A program made the translations under genes and the position numbers. The notes under the pieces were generated by a model. The model searched no databases. It saw only the letters and a list, made by a program, of their open reading frames with translations, and was not told where the DNA came from. Positions 54,643 through 64,000 of a DNA stretch of 64,000 nucleotides are shown here, piece by piece (the first letter of the stretch is position 1; every line of letters begins with the position of its first letter). This DNA is from Sphaerolaimus hirsutus (lineage: Eukaryota; Nematoda; Chromadorea; Monhysterida; Sphaerolaimidae): positions 23,991,206 to 24,055,205 of the forward strand of contig OZ038459.1 in assembly GCA_964036195.1 (NCBI GenBank), in the 5' to 3' direction.

Positions 54643-55784
54643 TTAGAATAATACTAAGCATAATATATTTATATAATAATATAATAATATTTACATAATA
54701 TGACAGCCTTCTATATATTTTTAACGATTTTTTTTCTGGCAAATATAAATGGAAAATTTCGGAATCCCACACAGAATATTGCTGAGGGAAAGCCGGCAGT
54801 GATTTTTTGACATGCTGCAAACAGTGCTGGCAGTTTTTGATGGAAAAAAATCACAAATGGCTCACTCAGAGTTGCACATAGGTTGCAGGGTGATTTGTAC
54901 CCACTGCTGTCCGCCCACAGCTGCTGCCCCACAAAAATCTATCCAAAATTGCAGATATCAGCCACTTCATAACATTCAAACATATTGAGAACTTTATAAG
55001 TGCAAACATTTTGATTGTGATTGAAAAAACAACAAATTTACACTTTCTGAGAATGACCTCTTCATCTGTCTTGCCCATTGTCACAAAATACAAGACACAT
55101 TGCCAGTTGTCTCCTGGTATATCTTTTACAGATAATTGTTGTTTGAATTCAATGGGCACTAGCATTTAATGATGTGCATGCAGATGCAGCAGAGGCTGGT
55201 CACGCTTTTACGTAAATGCTGTCTTTGAACAATCATATTTTCGCTGATAGCCACAAATGCAGACTTAGTGCAACAATGTGGTGCAGGACCAGCCACATGT
55301 TGCTCATGACACTTAGGAAGCCAGTCCTGGCCCACATGTGCTGTATGATAAGCCTGGGGCTGCATAAGACACATTAGTTCCAATATATGTTTTGTTCAAA
55401 AAAATATTTCAGGTTTGATCTTTGGCAAAATTTTGGTGTGGGGATTGTGTGGGTTGTGAGGGGGTGGAACAGTTGCAGGAAGTTACCATCTCATATGTAT
55501 AAAAAAAATCAGTGGCCTAAACCATCCTCAACCTATTTTCTAAATAAATCAAATTCCGGCCTGAACAAAAATTTGTATGGATTTTCCATTTATATTTACC
55601 AGAAAAAATGTGAAAAAAAATATTTTCAGCAACAAGGGTGGCCTGAGGGGGTGCCACTTTGGTTATACATAGTGTATATTTTGGGGAACCCTCACACTAA
55701 GTGACAGCCTGATGGCTTGCTTGTGTGATTTTTAAAATATTATTTTGTGAATTTTCCATTTATTTTTTCCACCAGTTTAGGTTG
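54643..55784. other. Stretch without recognised features
   Basis: Several medium open frames occur on the minus strand (54711-55383), with Cys-containing segments, but they are in different frames with no clear splice sites. Possibly decayed coding sequence; I cannot assign it. Confidence 0.3.
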
Positions 55785-56762
55785 TGAGAGCAGGGCTGAA
55801 AATTTGACACTTTATTGTCAACATATGGAGAGAGCCAAATTGGACACGTACTGTGAATTCAAGGAGCTCCAATGGGAGGGGGGGTTGGGGGGGGGGGGTT
55901 CCCCCTCCAAACCACTTAAATAGCTATCTATCTATTCTGGAGGCGAAATTTTGGGTTCCCTAACCGCCACACCCCCAAATCGTACAGCTATCTACCTATC
56001 TGGACCAATTTTTGAGAAATTTTAACTCAATTTTCGGTCTAAATAACTAGATTTTCATAACTTTTTATAGATTTTATTCTCCAAAATCACTAGTTCTTAT
56101 TCCTATTTCCCTTTTTTCAGCTCTTTTTCAGCTATACGCTCTTGTATACCCATTTTGAGCTATTTTACACCTACGTTTAGCGATTTTTCTCCCTTTTCGT
56201 CCTTCTACACCCTGAAGAAGCCTATATATCGAACCCCCGCAACCCCCCAATCCCGCCCCCCCAACCTCCCCCCCCAATTTTTTCCAGCTATCTATCTATC
56301 CCGGACACAGCAAAAAATGGGTTCGTGAAGTGTGTGGAAGTGAGCTCTGTGAAGACACTTCCACTCACTTCCACACACTTCACGAAATTTTCGGTGAAGT
56401 GTCTTCCACTCACTTCACCTAGCTTCACGAAGACCGAAATTCATGAAGTGCAGTTCACGTAGCTTTGCAGCATACTTTGCATGGTTCGTGAAGTGCCGTG
56501 AAGAATCTGGAATGCAGTGAAGTGTCTTCACGCCGACATTGCGCGTCTGCGTGAAGTCACTTCAGGACAGTTCACCGCGCATCACACACCCATTTTTTTG
56601 CTGTGGGAGGCTGCTCAGCTATCCATGCAACCCCCGTAGGGTCAAAATCTAGGAGCCCCCGAGTGAATTGGGTTTGAAATTAAATTAAATTAAATTAAAA
56701 TGCGATTAGCTCAAAATAGCATTTTGTGGACTAATTTTAGAATTAGACGCCTCAATTGCAAT
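55785..56762. mobile_element. Diverged relative of the 48-kb AGTCGACAAGT element
   Basis: Starts with GAGAGCAGGGCTGAAAATTT and ends GAATTAGACGCCTCAATT, both as in 48525-48705, but the AGTCGAC words are gone. In the middle CTATCTATCTA words and a TTCACGAAG / CTTCGTGAA hairpin-rich stretch (56320-56530) appear. Confidence 0.55.
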
Positions 56763-57165
56763 CACAGCTTCAAGTACCATCGACTTGCATCCAACCAATA
56801 CTTTTCATACATTTAGCCAATAAAATCAATCCACGAAATTGATGCCCAGGTAAAGATTATCACTGGTTATCGTTCGAATACTCAACAAACCTTTCCGTTA
56901 CCGTGTTTGATTGGATATAAAAATGTGATTCACATCAGCTTAAGGTACACAAAGTGATGGAAAAGCGCCAGAAAAAAAGGCGCCAGGCGCCATTTGGAAA
57001 GTGAGCGCCAGGCGCCAGAGGTGCCAAAGAAAGAGGGCGCCAAGCGCCAAGGGCGCCATGGCGCCATTTGAAAAATAGGGCGCCAGGCGCCAAGGGCGCC
57101 AGAATAAATAAGTGGGTACAATACCCGTTCGTATGCTAAAATATTTCTACAGCACTGTAGTAGAC

Positions 57166-58226
57166 CAGGGTTGGTTTTATAAAAATTCATTTTAGTAAAA
57201 TTGTATAAAAATTGTATAAAAATTTTATTTTATTTTTATTTTATTCTTGTTTCATTTTATTTTATTTTATTTTATTCCCAAAAGTCATTAATAAAATAAA
57301 ATGACACATTTTACAAAAAATTTACAAAAATTTTACAAAAAAATCAGAAACATGCATGCAAGGCCAGAAAAATGTTATAATTAGACCTATACATGAAAAA
57401 CCTGTGACAAATTTTTCCCTTACTTTTCAAAAGTTGCATGCAGTATGTATTGTTAGCTAGCTGCAAGTGTAAAGTTACAATTATTGATAAGAATGGTTAG
57501 CATTTTCAGTAGAAGGACTACTGGAGTGTGCTGGGCACATTTGTAAAATGTCATGCAGTGTCAATTGTCATGACAAATGTAAAGTAAAGTATCAATTGTC
57601 ATGCAAAATGTCAAGTGTCATGTAAAATTTCAAGCAAAGTGGCAATTGTCATGACAAATGTCATGCAAAGTGTAAATTGTGTATCCAAATCTTGTATTTT
57701 TGTATCCATAGTATGTTTTATATCCAAATCTTATGTTTTTGTATCCAAATGTTCAAATAAGATTGTATCCCAATAAGATTTGGAGTCAACAACAACATAA
57801 TTTGGATACAAGACATAAGATTTCGAAATAAAACATGAAATTTGAACACAATTTGCTCGACAATTGATACTTTAATTTTTACATGTCACAACAATTTACA
57901 CTTAACATGACAATTGACACTTTGCATGACATTTTACATGACATTTGACATCTTACAATGATTGGGACTGCCCCCAGATCCATGAACAAACAGGTAGAGA
58001 CTCAAGCAATGAGATAAAAGTTTACAAAAAATATGAATTTTTATACAATTTTACAAAAATGCGAATTTTTATACAATTTTACAAAATTTTTACAAAAATT
58101 CGAATTTTTATACAATTTTTATTTTTATTCTTAAATTTTCCATTTTATTTTATTTTATTTTATTCTTGAATATTCCATTTTATTTTTATTTTATTTTTAT
58201 TTTTATCTGAGATTTTGCCAACCCTG
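57166..58226. mobile_element. hAT-type element, CAGGGTTGG family, with AT-rich arrays
   Basis: Ends CAGGGTTGG / CCAACCCTG and perfect 8-bp target duplication TAGTAGAC (57158-57165 and 58227-58234). Arms are ATAAAAATTTTATTTTATT and TTTTACAAAAATTCG arrays. It carries MITE-A copy 7 at its centre. Confidence 0.88.
57532..57977. mobile_element. MITE-A copy 7
   Basis: Many TGTCATGCAAAGTGTCAATT words in inverted arms and right end GATTGGGACTGCCCCCAG. The left end CTGGAGTGTGCTGGG is diverged. The centre holds TTTGTATCCAAATCTTAT repeats. Confidence 0.65.
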
Positions 58227-58861
58227 TAGTAGACGCATTCATTTCTTTATTCACAATCTCCAGGATCTAATGAAGAAAAACGAGACCGACAACAATAAAC
58301 ATTTTTCATAAAATCCACATGACATTCAATTCAAACACAATGAAAATTGTCATTTGACAAAACCCATTCACTTCAAATAGATTTTTTCAATGGATGTTTC
58401 CTTGAAGTGGACAAAAATGGAATAGCAATTATTTGAATAGGTTGATTAAACAGTTTGCATGTTAGACAGTCCATTATTCTCGATTTCTGATCCATCAGAC
58501 ATGTCTGATGAACCGTTGGACAAAAGATTTTCACCCACTCACACCACTTCATCCATTTTTCTGGTGAATTTAGATCATCCATGGCACCCTTTTTACATTT
58601 AAACAGCAGTCACCTTGAAACTAGGGTGTCAAATTACCGTTTCCGTTTTCCGCCTTTCCGCAGGAAAATTTTTTACCTTTCTGTTTTCCATTTTCCAACA
58701 GCCGAAAAATTTTTACCTTTCCGTTTTCCGTTTTCCGGCAGCCGAAAAATTTTTACCTTTCCGTTTTCCGGCAGCTGAAAATTTTTTACCTTTCCGTTTC
58801 CGTTTTTCCGGCCCATTTTTCCGTTTTCCGGCTGAAAAATTTTTACCTTTCCGTTTCCATT

Positions 58862-59134
58862 TTACCAGGCCATTTTTCCATTTTCTGGCTCGATTTTCAG
58901 TTTTCTGGCATTTCGCCATTGTTTTTCCAATCTGTATTTATCTTCAATTGGCTCATCCCGTTGTGTTGTTTTTGTCTCTTGGAGCAGCATTGACAACTGG
59001 GATTTCAGGGTCAGTGAAACAGGTGCTGTGAACCCAATTGGGTCATATGCTGACACCAATAATTTATTCAAGTTTTGTCTGGTTGGTGTTGTGATGCTGT
59101 CAATTTGCAATTTTGGTGTTGATATTGCCAGCAT
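58862..59134 (-). pseudogene. BEL/Pao Pol relic, connection region after RT
   Basis: Open segment with the BEL/Pao motif LVSAYDPIGFTAPVSLTLKS, which normally lies between RT and RNase H. It is followed by nonsense derived from the surrounding array beyond about 58925. Confidence 0.8.
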
Positions 59135-59149
59135 GTCTGTTCATTGATT

Positions 59150-60150
59150 TTATTTCATGCCCATTACTGCGACAATTTTATTCACCTTTGGACTCCTGTC
59201 ATTTTCTGCTATTTCATTCATGACTGATCTGGAGTTTGACAGCCATTCCCTGATGTTCATAGAACATTGGTTAAATAAAGCTTTGACTTTGTAATATAGT
59301 TCTAAAGCTTCAACTTCATTTGTGACACTCATGATGAAGTTATCTATGTAAATGTTGTTTATTATCATCGCCAACTGGTTTTGTTCCCCTTCATTTTCTT
59401 CATATTCATTCATGTTGTTTATTGTCACATTTAAATGGTATTTTATGACTGCTCCCAAAATTGCTGGGCTGCAGACAAGTCCAAACAGTACACGTTTAAA
59501 ACAAAGTACTATTAAGTTATTTTCAGTTACTGGTTTTGAGGCATCTTTCAGCCAGAAAAATCGTGTGTAGTCTCTAGCTTGGTCATGCAATCCTATTTGC
59601 AAATATGCTTTTTCAATATCAGCAATTAATGCTATATTGCCTGCCCTGAACCTCAGGTGTAGGCCCTGTGCTAATGGTGTTGTAATTGGTCCTCTAAAAA
59701 GGCACTCGTTGAAACTGGGCTTACCTGCCGACCCATCGTACACGATTCTGCATGATGTCGATTTGCCTGGCGTGATTACTGGCTGGTGTGGCAGGTAATG
59801 AATCCCCCTGTTGTCTGTTTTGTCGTCACAGATCTCAATTATTCCCTTTTCTAGTTGGTTGTCCAAAACTTTCCGGTATTGTTTGAATAAGTTTGGATCT
59901 TTGTTGAATCTTCATATCAGTGATTTAAACTGCACCAAGGCTTCTGCTTTTCCCGTCGGCAGGTCACTGATACTCTCTTTATACGACCAGTCAATATAGT
60001 ATCATTTGTTGTTGTTGTTGAATTTTATGCTATTTATTATCATCTCCTCTGCAATGTTGTCATCAATTGCATAGGGGTCATCAGTGATTCCCACTACTTC
60101 TAGACTGTGAAATTGTCATAGTGTTCCCTTTCCTATGGCCACTATGGCTA
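59150..60150 (-). pseudogene. BEL/Pao reverse transcriptase relic
   Basis: The main open part is 59866-59150 (238 codons). Motifs: YLPHQPVITPGKSTSCRIVY, DGSAGKPSFNECLFRGP, IALIADIEKAYLQIGL, FKRVLFGLVCSPAILGAVI and the catalytic box as NIYIDNFIMS. The second catalytic Asp has become Asn, so this RT should be dead. The upstream part (59867-60150), with in-frame stops, continues the N-terminal RT region and perhaps the protease end. The relic lacks RNase H and integrase. It belongs to a different, older BEL/Pao lineage than the element at 9-4664, judging by sequence and decay. Confidence 0.85.
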
Positions 60151-60972
60151 CTTTTTGATGATTTTTTGTTGGTTCAGTTAAGCTTGAACTACAAGTGAAG
60201 TTACAGGCATGATCCATAGTTGCAGAATGAACAGCTACCACAATCAAAGCCAAACAAACAAACCTGCATGCAGGTTTTCCTTCTGCAAATTTGTACATTA
60301 CCGTGCTTATTTCACTTTATTTTTTTCCGTTTCCGTGAAAATTTTGCTTTCCGTTTTCCGTTTTCCGGCATTTCATTTTTCCGTTTTCCGTTTTCCGGCC
60401 GACAATTTTTTTTTACCTTTCCGTTTTCCGTTTTCCGCTGATTGAAATTTTTTTACCTTTCCGTTTTCCGTTTTCCGGCAGAAATTTTTTTTACCTTTCC
60501 GTTTTCCGTTTTCCATAAAGTGAAAAAATTTTACCTTTCCGTTTTTCATTTACTGTAAAAAAATTTTTTTGACACCCTACTTGAAACCTTGCTGGCGAGT
60601 TTTTGGCGCCCTTTAAAAGCAGTGCGACAGGCCCCAAGGGCACCGCAGAAAAAGGGCGCCAAGCGCCAATGGCGCCATGGCGCCTTTCATAATGTGGGCG
60701 CCAGATGCCAAGGGCACCACAGAAAAAGGGCGCCAAGCGCGAATGGCGCCATGGGGCGGCGCCCTTTGGCGCCCTCAAATGGCGCCAGCGCCATGGCGCC
60801 ATTCCATCACTAGGTACACAGTACAAATTACTTGCAAAATCACTCAGTTTTGGGAACCCATCCTGTTATCAGAGACAGGGTTGAGTCACACAACTATTGT
60901 AACCAAAAAATATAGTAATATTCTATACAATAAGATGAACATATTCTTTCAAACCTCAATAACAATGTTACC

Positions 60973-61529
60973 GTATTTCTTCTACCATGTTACCATATTA
61001 TGCCATAGGTTTTGGCACTCGTTTAATCCACTAAAAAGAATGGTGGCCTCCAATAGAATGGCACTTCCAATAGAATGACTGGTAGAAATCACATTGGAAG
61101 AGTGCCAGAGCACAGCAATATTTGCAAAACTGTTGGACGAACTTCCAAAGTGTTCAAAACTATGATTCATGGGTGTTTTTCACATTTCATTTTGTTTGAA
61201 TTGATGCCCCGATATTTAAATGATGCTGATATTTCATAAAAAATGCAATGTTCAAATAAAGAATGTGTGAAAAAATTGGCACCTCCAATCATAGGCGGCG
61301 TAAGTGCTTGTGCGCTTGTGAATGTCACAAGCGGAATTTTCGGTGTCACAAGCAGAAATACCTAGTTTATCTAGTAAAAAGTGTCACAAAGTCAAATTTT
61401 GGCCACTGTGATTGTGAATATCACAAGCACAAATTGGGATTTTGCGCCGCCTATGTCTCCAATAGAACGGCAGGCAAAAAAAGTTGGCAGAAAATAGAAC
61501 GGAGCTCTTCAATTAGAAGAAATACAGTA
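60973..61529. mobile_element. TIR element with CCAATAGAATGGC words
   Basis: Left CCGTATTTCTTCTACCATGT, right TTCAATTAGAAGAAATACAG. It shares TCCAATAGAATGGC-type words with the 46941-47308 element. An inner repeat TGTCACAAGCGG / CACAAGCACAAATTGGG at 61293-61445 is flanked by GGCGGC / GCCGCC words (CATAGGCGGCGTAAG, GCGCCGCCTATG), i.e. another nested TIR element. Confidence 0.5.
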
Positions 61530-61553
61530 AACTAGTCACGCAAAAAGATTCAC

Positions 61554-61792
61554 TTTGCGGTACACATCAAAGTATTTATCGAGTACATAATTGAATGGGT
61601 CGGTCATGTCGTAGGCGAGCAGGCACAGTTTCGTCCAGCTCGAGTGCGCCACCGCGCCGCACAGTCCCTTCGCCACCTGCAAGCAATTCCGAAAGTGTGA
61701 ACAGTAGGTAGTGACGGAAAAGGGACGGAAAAAACGTTGTTAAAAATTCACCTGGCTGCAAATTTGCGTGCAAAACAGAACTGAAGACACGC
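61554..61792 (-). CDS. Two-exon piece of an unidentified gene (paralogue of 18275-18604)
   Basis: Exon 1 is 61792-61752 (41 nt) after acceptor TTTCCTCGCAG. Intron 61751-61677 is 75 nt, GTGAAT donor and TTGCAG acceptor. Exon 2 is 61676-61554 (123 nt) ending at donor GTGAAT. The peptide has CTQICSQ then AVAHSSWTKLCLLAYDM. Exon lengths and phases equal those at 18 kb. The short intron contains TAGTGACGGAAAAGGG near 61709, which resembles a hAT terminus. Function is not recognised; flanking exons were not found. Confidence 0.75.
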
Positions 61793-61852
61793 CTGCGAGG
61801 AAACAACAGCATTCATTAAAATACCGCATTTTAGTCTAAAATACCATAACGC

Positions 61853-62315
61853 GGCGTTCACACGGATTTTCTGTGACGACAAAAAAAATGCAATTTTTCA
61901 ACTGTTCTTGTGGAATCAACGTGAAATATATTACACGTGTGATACCTCAATTGATCGTGATTGTGCCAGCTTCACTGCCTGGGGCAAACATCAAATAATC
62001 ATAATTTCCCTAATCACGCACACTAGATCACACTTTTTGCTAGTTGTCGTATTTAGGTTTGTCGGAGAATTTGTTCTATGCGACCTCGCTAGCGAGAAGA
62101 ACAAACCCTCCGACAAACCTATGGCAACAAGAAAAATACATTATCTACTGTGCATTATTGTGTAATCTATAACAATAAATTATTGTTCCATATGGGCTCG
62201 ATCAAATAATGATCAATTGAGGCGTCCGATCTATCTACTTATTGGTTTTCACCCAAAAACATGGTTGACAAAATCACAATTTTTGTCGTCACAGAGAATC
62301 CGTGTAAACACCGCC
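61853..62315. mobile_element. TIR element with GGCGTTCACACGG ends
   Basis: Ends GGCGTTCACACGGATTTTCT and inverse AGAATCCGTGTAAACACCGCC; arms continue GTGACGACAAAAA. The centre holds an inverted AGGTTTGTCGGAG / CTCCGACAAACCT pair. Confidence 0.75.
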
Positions 62316-62353
62316 TTTCTCTGTATTCTCCATAATACCGAGTGACGTTTATA

Positions 62354-63283
62354 CATGGTCGGGCTGAAAAGTCCCCGGGCAGTGCTCGCCATTTGCGCTA
62401 GGGGTAAGCTACGGTCAAAAATTTTTAACACGTTAATATATCAGGTGTTTTGAGTTTTCACCCAAAATTTCACCTCTCTAGCTCCACCCACTGCGGAACT
62501 GTGGGGGTTACAATTTCGCTCATTTTGTACTGTTGTACAAACGGTGCTCTAGCTCAATGCTGCTTTAAGTTGTGATCATGAAACTTTGGTTACTGTAAGC
62601 CACCAGTGTTGGCAATGTGCCAGCACTAACCAACATTAGCTTTGATATCATAAGCCTAGTCAATATTGTCATTACTGTCACTACTCTCACTACCAAATTC
62701 ATCATTCTGCCTCTCTCCTTCTCAAAAAGTGGTTAATACAGGATGCATTTTGCATGTACGCTGCTGTTGAACACAGGTAATGTGTCCACTACAGATTAGT
62801 AATGAAACATAGGGATATTTTTAACACATAACTCACTTAATGCACGCACGCACATTTCAAAACAACATTAAAATCACTGCATTACGACATGATCTCAGAT
62901 GATCACCAAAAACATCCATCACAGTTCCCTTCCCACGTTTCTTGCACATCACCCTGATCTGCATAATTATTTTACCTCAATAGCAATGATGTTGATAAAA
63001 GTGTTGAATATTATCAGCACATTACCAACACTGGTGGCTTACACTAGCCAAAGTTTTATGATCACAACTTGAATCAGCATTGAGCTAGAGCACAATTTGT
63101 ACATCAGTACAAAATGACCGGAATTGAAACTCCCACAGTTCCGCAGTGGGTGGAGCTAGAGGGGTGAAATTTTGGATGGTAACTTAAAACACCTGATATA
63201 TTAACGTGTTACAATTTTATGACCGTAGCTTACCTGTAGCGCGAATGACGAGCACTGCCCGGGGACTTTTCAGCCGGACCATG
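62354..63283. mobile_element. Long-TIR mariner-type non-autonomous element
   Basis: Ends CATGGTCGGGCTGAAAAGTC and inverse, TA flanks. Arms of about 280 bp include TAGCGCAAATGGCGAGCA-like sequence, TATATCAGGTGTTTTGAG and CCACTGCGGAACTGTGGG. No transposase. Confidence 0.8.
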
Positions 63284-63299
63284 TACATGGCGGTTATTG

Positions 63300-64000
63300 T
63301 TGCATTTTTCTATGTCTATGTACGTTACCCATAACAAATTAGTACTGCGAGTTCAGGAAAGTTCTGGCGAAAAACCCCCCCACGTTTACCCCCCCCCCGA
63401 GTAATTCGAAGGGTAATTCGAGGAAATACAGTATCCACGAAAATATTTATGTAGGACGTAATATTTACCCTGAATGAATACATACACAGAAAAAAATGGG
63501 TGTGAGATACCTATTTTTGGGCCTTATTTTGGAGCAAAAAATATATTGAAATACCCCCCCCCCTCAAAATACCCCCCGTCGCGAAATACCCCCTCAAGAT
63601 GGGCACTCTGAACTTATAACCCCCCTCCCCCTCGAAATACCCCCCCCCCCCCAATTTACTGTATAGAGAACGTAATACGGTTTGTGATCCAGAAAACGCA
63701 GAACACATGTTAAAACAATGACTGTGTTATGTTAGAACCGGTTAGATACTGTCTACATACATACCGTATTTACTCGAATAATTCCCCCCACTTGAATAAT
63801 TCTTCCACTCGAATAATTCCCCCCTGTTAGGCGAGTGAGGAAAAAATAATCCCCCACTTGAATAATCCCCCCCCCAATGATGGAAGGTAGTTAATGCACA
63901 TTTATTTCAAAAACAATAGATGAAGTCAACCCAGACAAAAGAACTGTGTGTGGTTTGATTCACTGATTGCAAACGCAGTACAATGGAAACAGGATGTGTA
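63300..64000. other. Partial C/G-run TIR elements at the window edge
   Basis: Right end GTAATTCGAGGAAATACAG near 63432, C-run pieces at 63552-63655, and a left end CCGTATTTACTCGAATAATT at 63766 followed by TTCCCCCC units. No gene. Confidence 0.6.

Larger units (their letters stand above)
58622..60579. mobile_element. hAT-type element with TTTCCG arrays (copy 2) enclosing a BEL/Pao relic
   Basis: TIRs TAGGGTGTCAAATTACCG and TTTTTTTGACACCCTA with a perfect 8-bp target duplication CTTGAAAC (58614-58621 and 60580-60587). TTTCCGTTTTCCGGCA arrays lie at both ends. About 1.4 kb of pol sequence (58925-60300) lies between them. Confidence 0.9.
56952..60812. mobile_element. hAT-type GGCGCC element (copy 3) carrying nested insertions
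   Basis: Ends AAGTGATGGAAAAGCGCC and inverse of TAGTGATGGAATGGCGCC. Perfect 8-bp target duplication GGTACACA at 56944-56951 and 60813-60820. Removing insertions at 57166-58226 and 58622-60579 leaves the same structure as copies 1 and 2. Confidence 0.9.

Noticed and set aside
1-64000. CRISPR arrays, tRNA or rRNA genes, bacterial promoters
   Set aside because: No regularly spaced palindromic repeat-spacer arrays and no tRNA cloverleaf or rRNA landmarks were recognised; the sequence is eukaryotic.

Overview
The window reads as a transposon-dense stretch of an invertebrate (metazoan) nuclear genome. The reasons are a BEL/Pao retrotransposon (a superfamily known from animals), spliced genes with GT-AG introns, no operons or prokaryotic signals, and dozens of terminal-inverted-repeat (TIR) elements nested in one another. 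Two runs of exactly 200 N mark assembly gaps. I cannot place the species; BEL/Pao, Ty3/Gypsy with a glycoprotein, PIF/Harbinger, hAT, Tc1/mariner and pogo/Tigger-like DNA elements are all present.

Layout. 1-5.9 kb: 3' half of an intact BEL/Pao element (RNase H end, integrase, fused envelope-like glycoprotein) and a probable 3' LTR. 5.9-12.25 kb: two divergent spliced genes. On the minus strand is a six-exon gene (AT-hook, coiled coil, Ala-rich repeat encoded by a GC-rich minisatellite). On the plus strand is a complete eight-exon Harbinger transposase of 489 codons. 12.7-18 kb: hAT non-autonomous elements with perfect 8-bp target duplications, nested C-rich TIR elements, a Tc1/mariner-type element and a 296-bp tandem duplication. 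18.2-26 kb: exons of unidentified minus-strand genes whose introns are TIR elements. 26-36.3 kb: a frameshifted minus-strand Ty3/Gypsy element in the unusual order gag - glycoprotein - protease - RT - RNase H - integrase. 36.3-56.9 kb: almost only TIR elements, foldbacks and a deleted Harbinger relative, plus a large direct duplication around the second gap. 56.9-60.8 kb: a four-level nest (hAT holding two other hATs, one of which holds a BEL/Pao pol relic and the other a MITE). 61.5-64 kb: a two-exon paralogue of the 18-kb gene and more TIR elements.

The most interesting signal is a short palindromic MITE family (called MITE-A here; termini near CTGGGGGCA / TGCCCCCAG) that coincides exactly with introns at three independent places: inside the Harbinger transposase (8718-8912), in the 18-kb gene (18398-18563) and in the 22-kb gene (22144-22328). 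In each case the donor-side end carries GTG where the other ends carry GGG, the acceptor side is the element's own CAG terminus, and removal restores an open frame in the right phase. At 18 kb the exon boundaries are confirmed by the paralogue at 61.5 kb, which has the same 41-nt and 123-nt exons. Two further TIR families (MITE-B and element C) also abut exons of the 22-kb gene. This looks like an introner-type system in which DNA elements supply introns.
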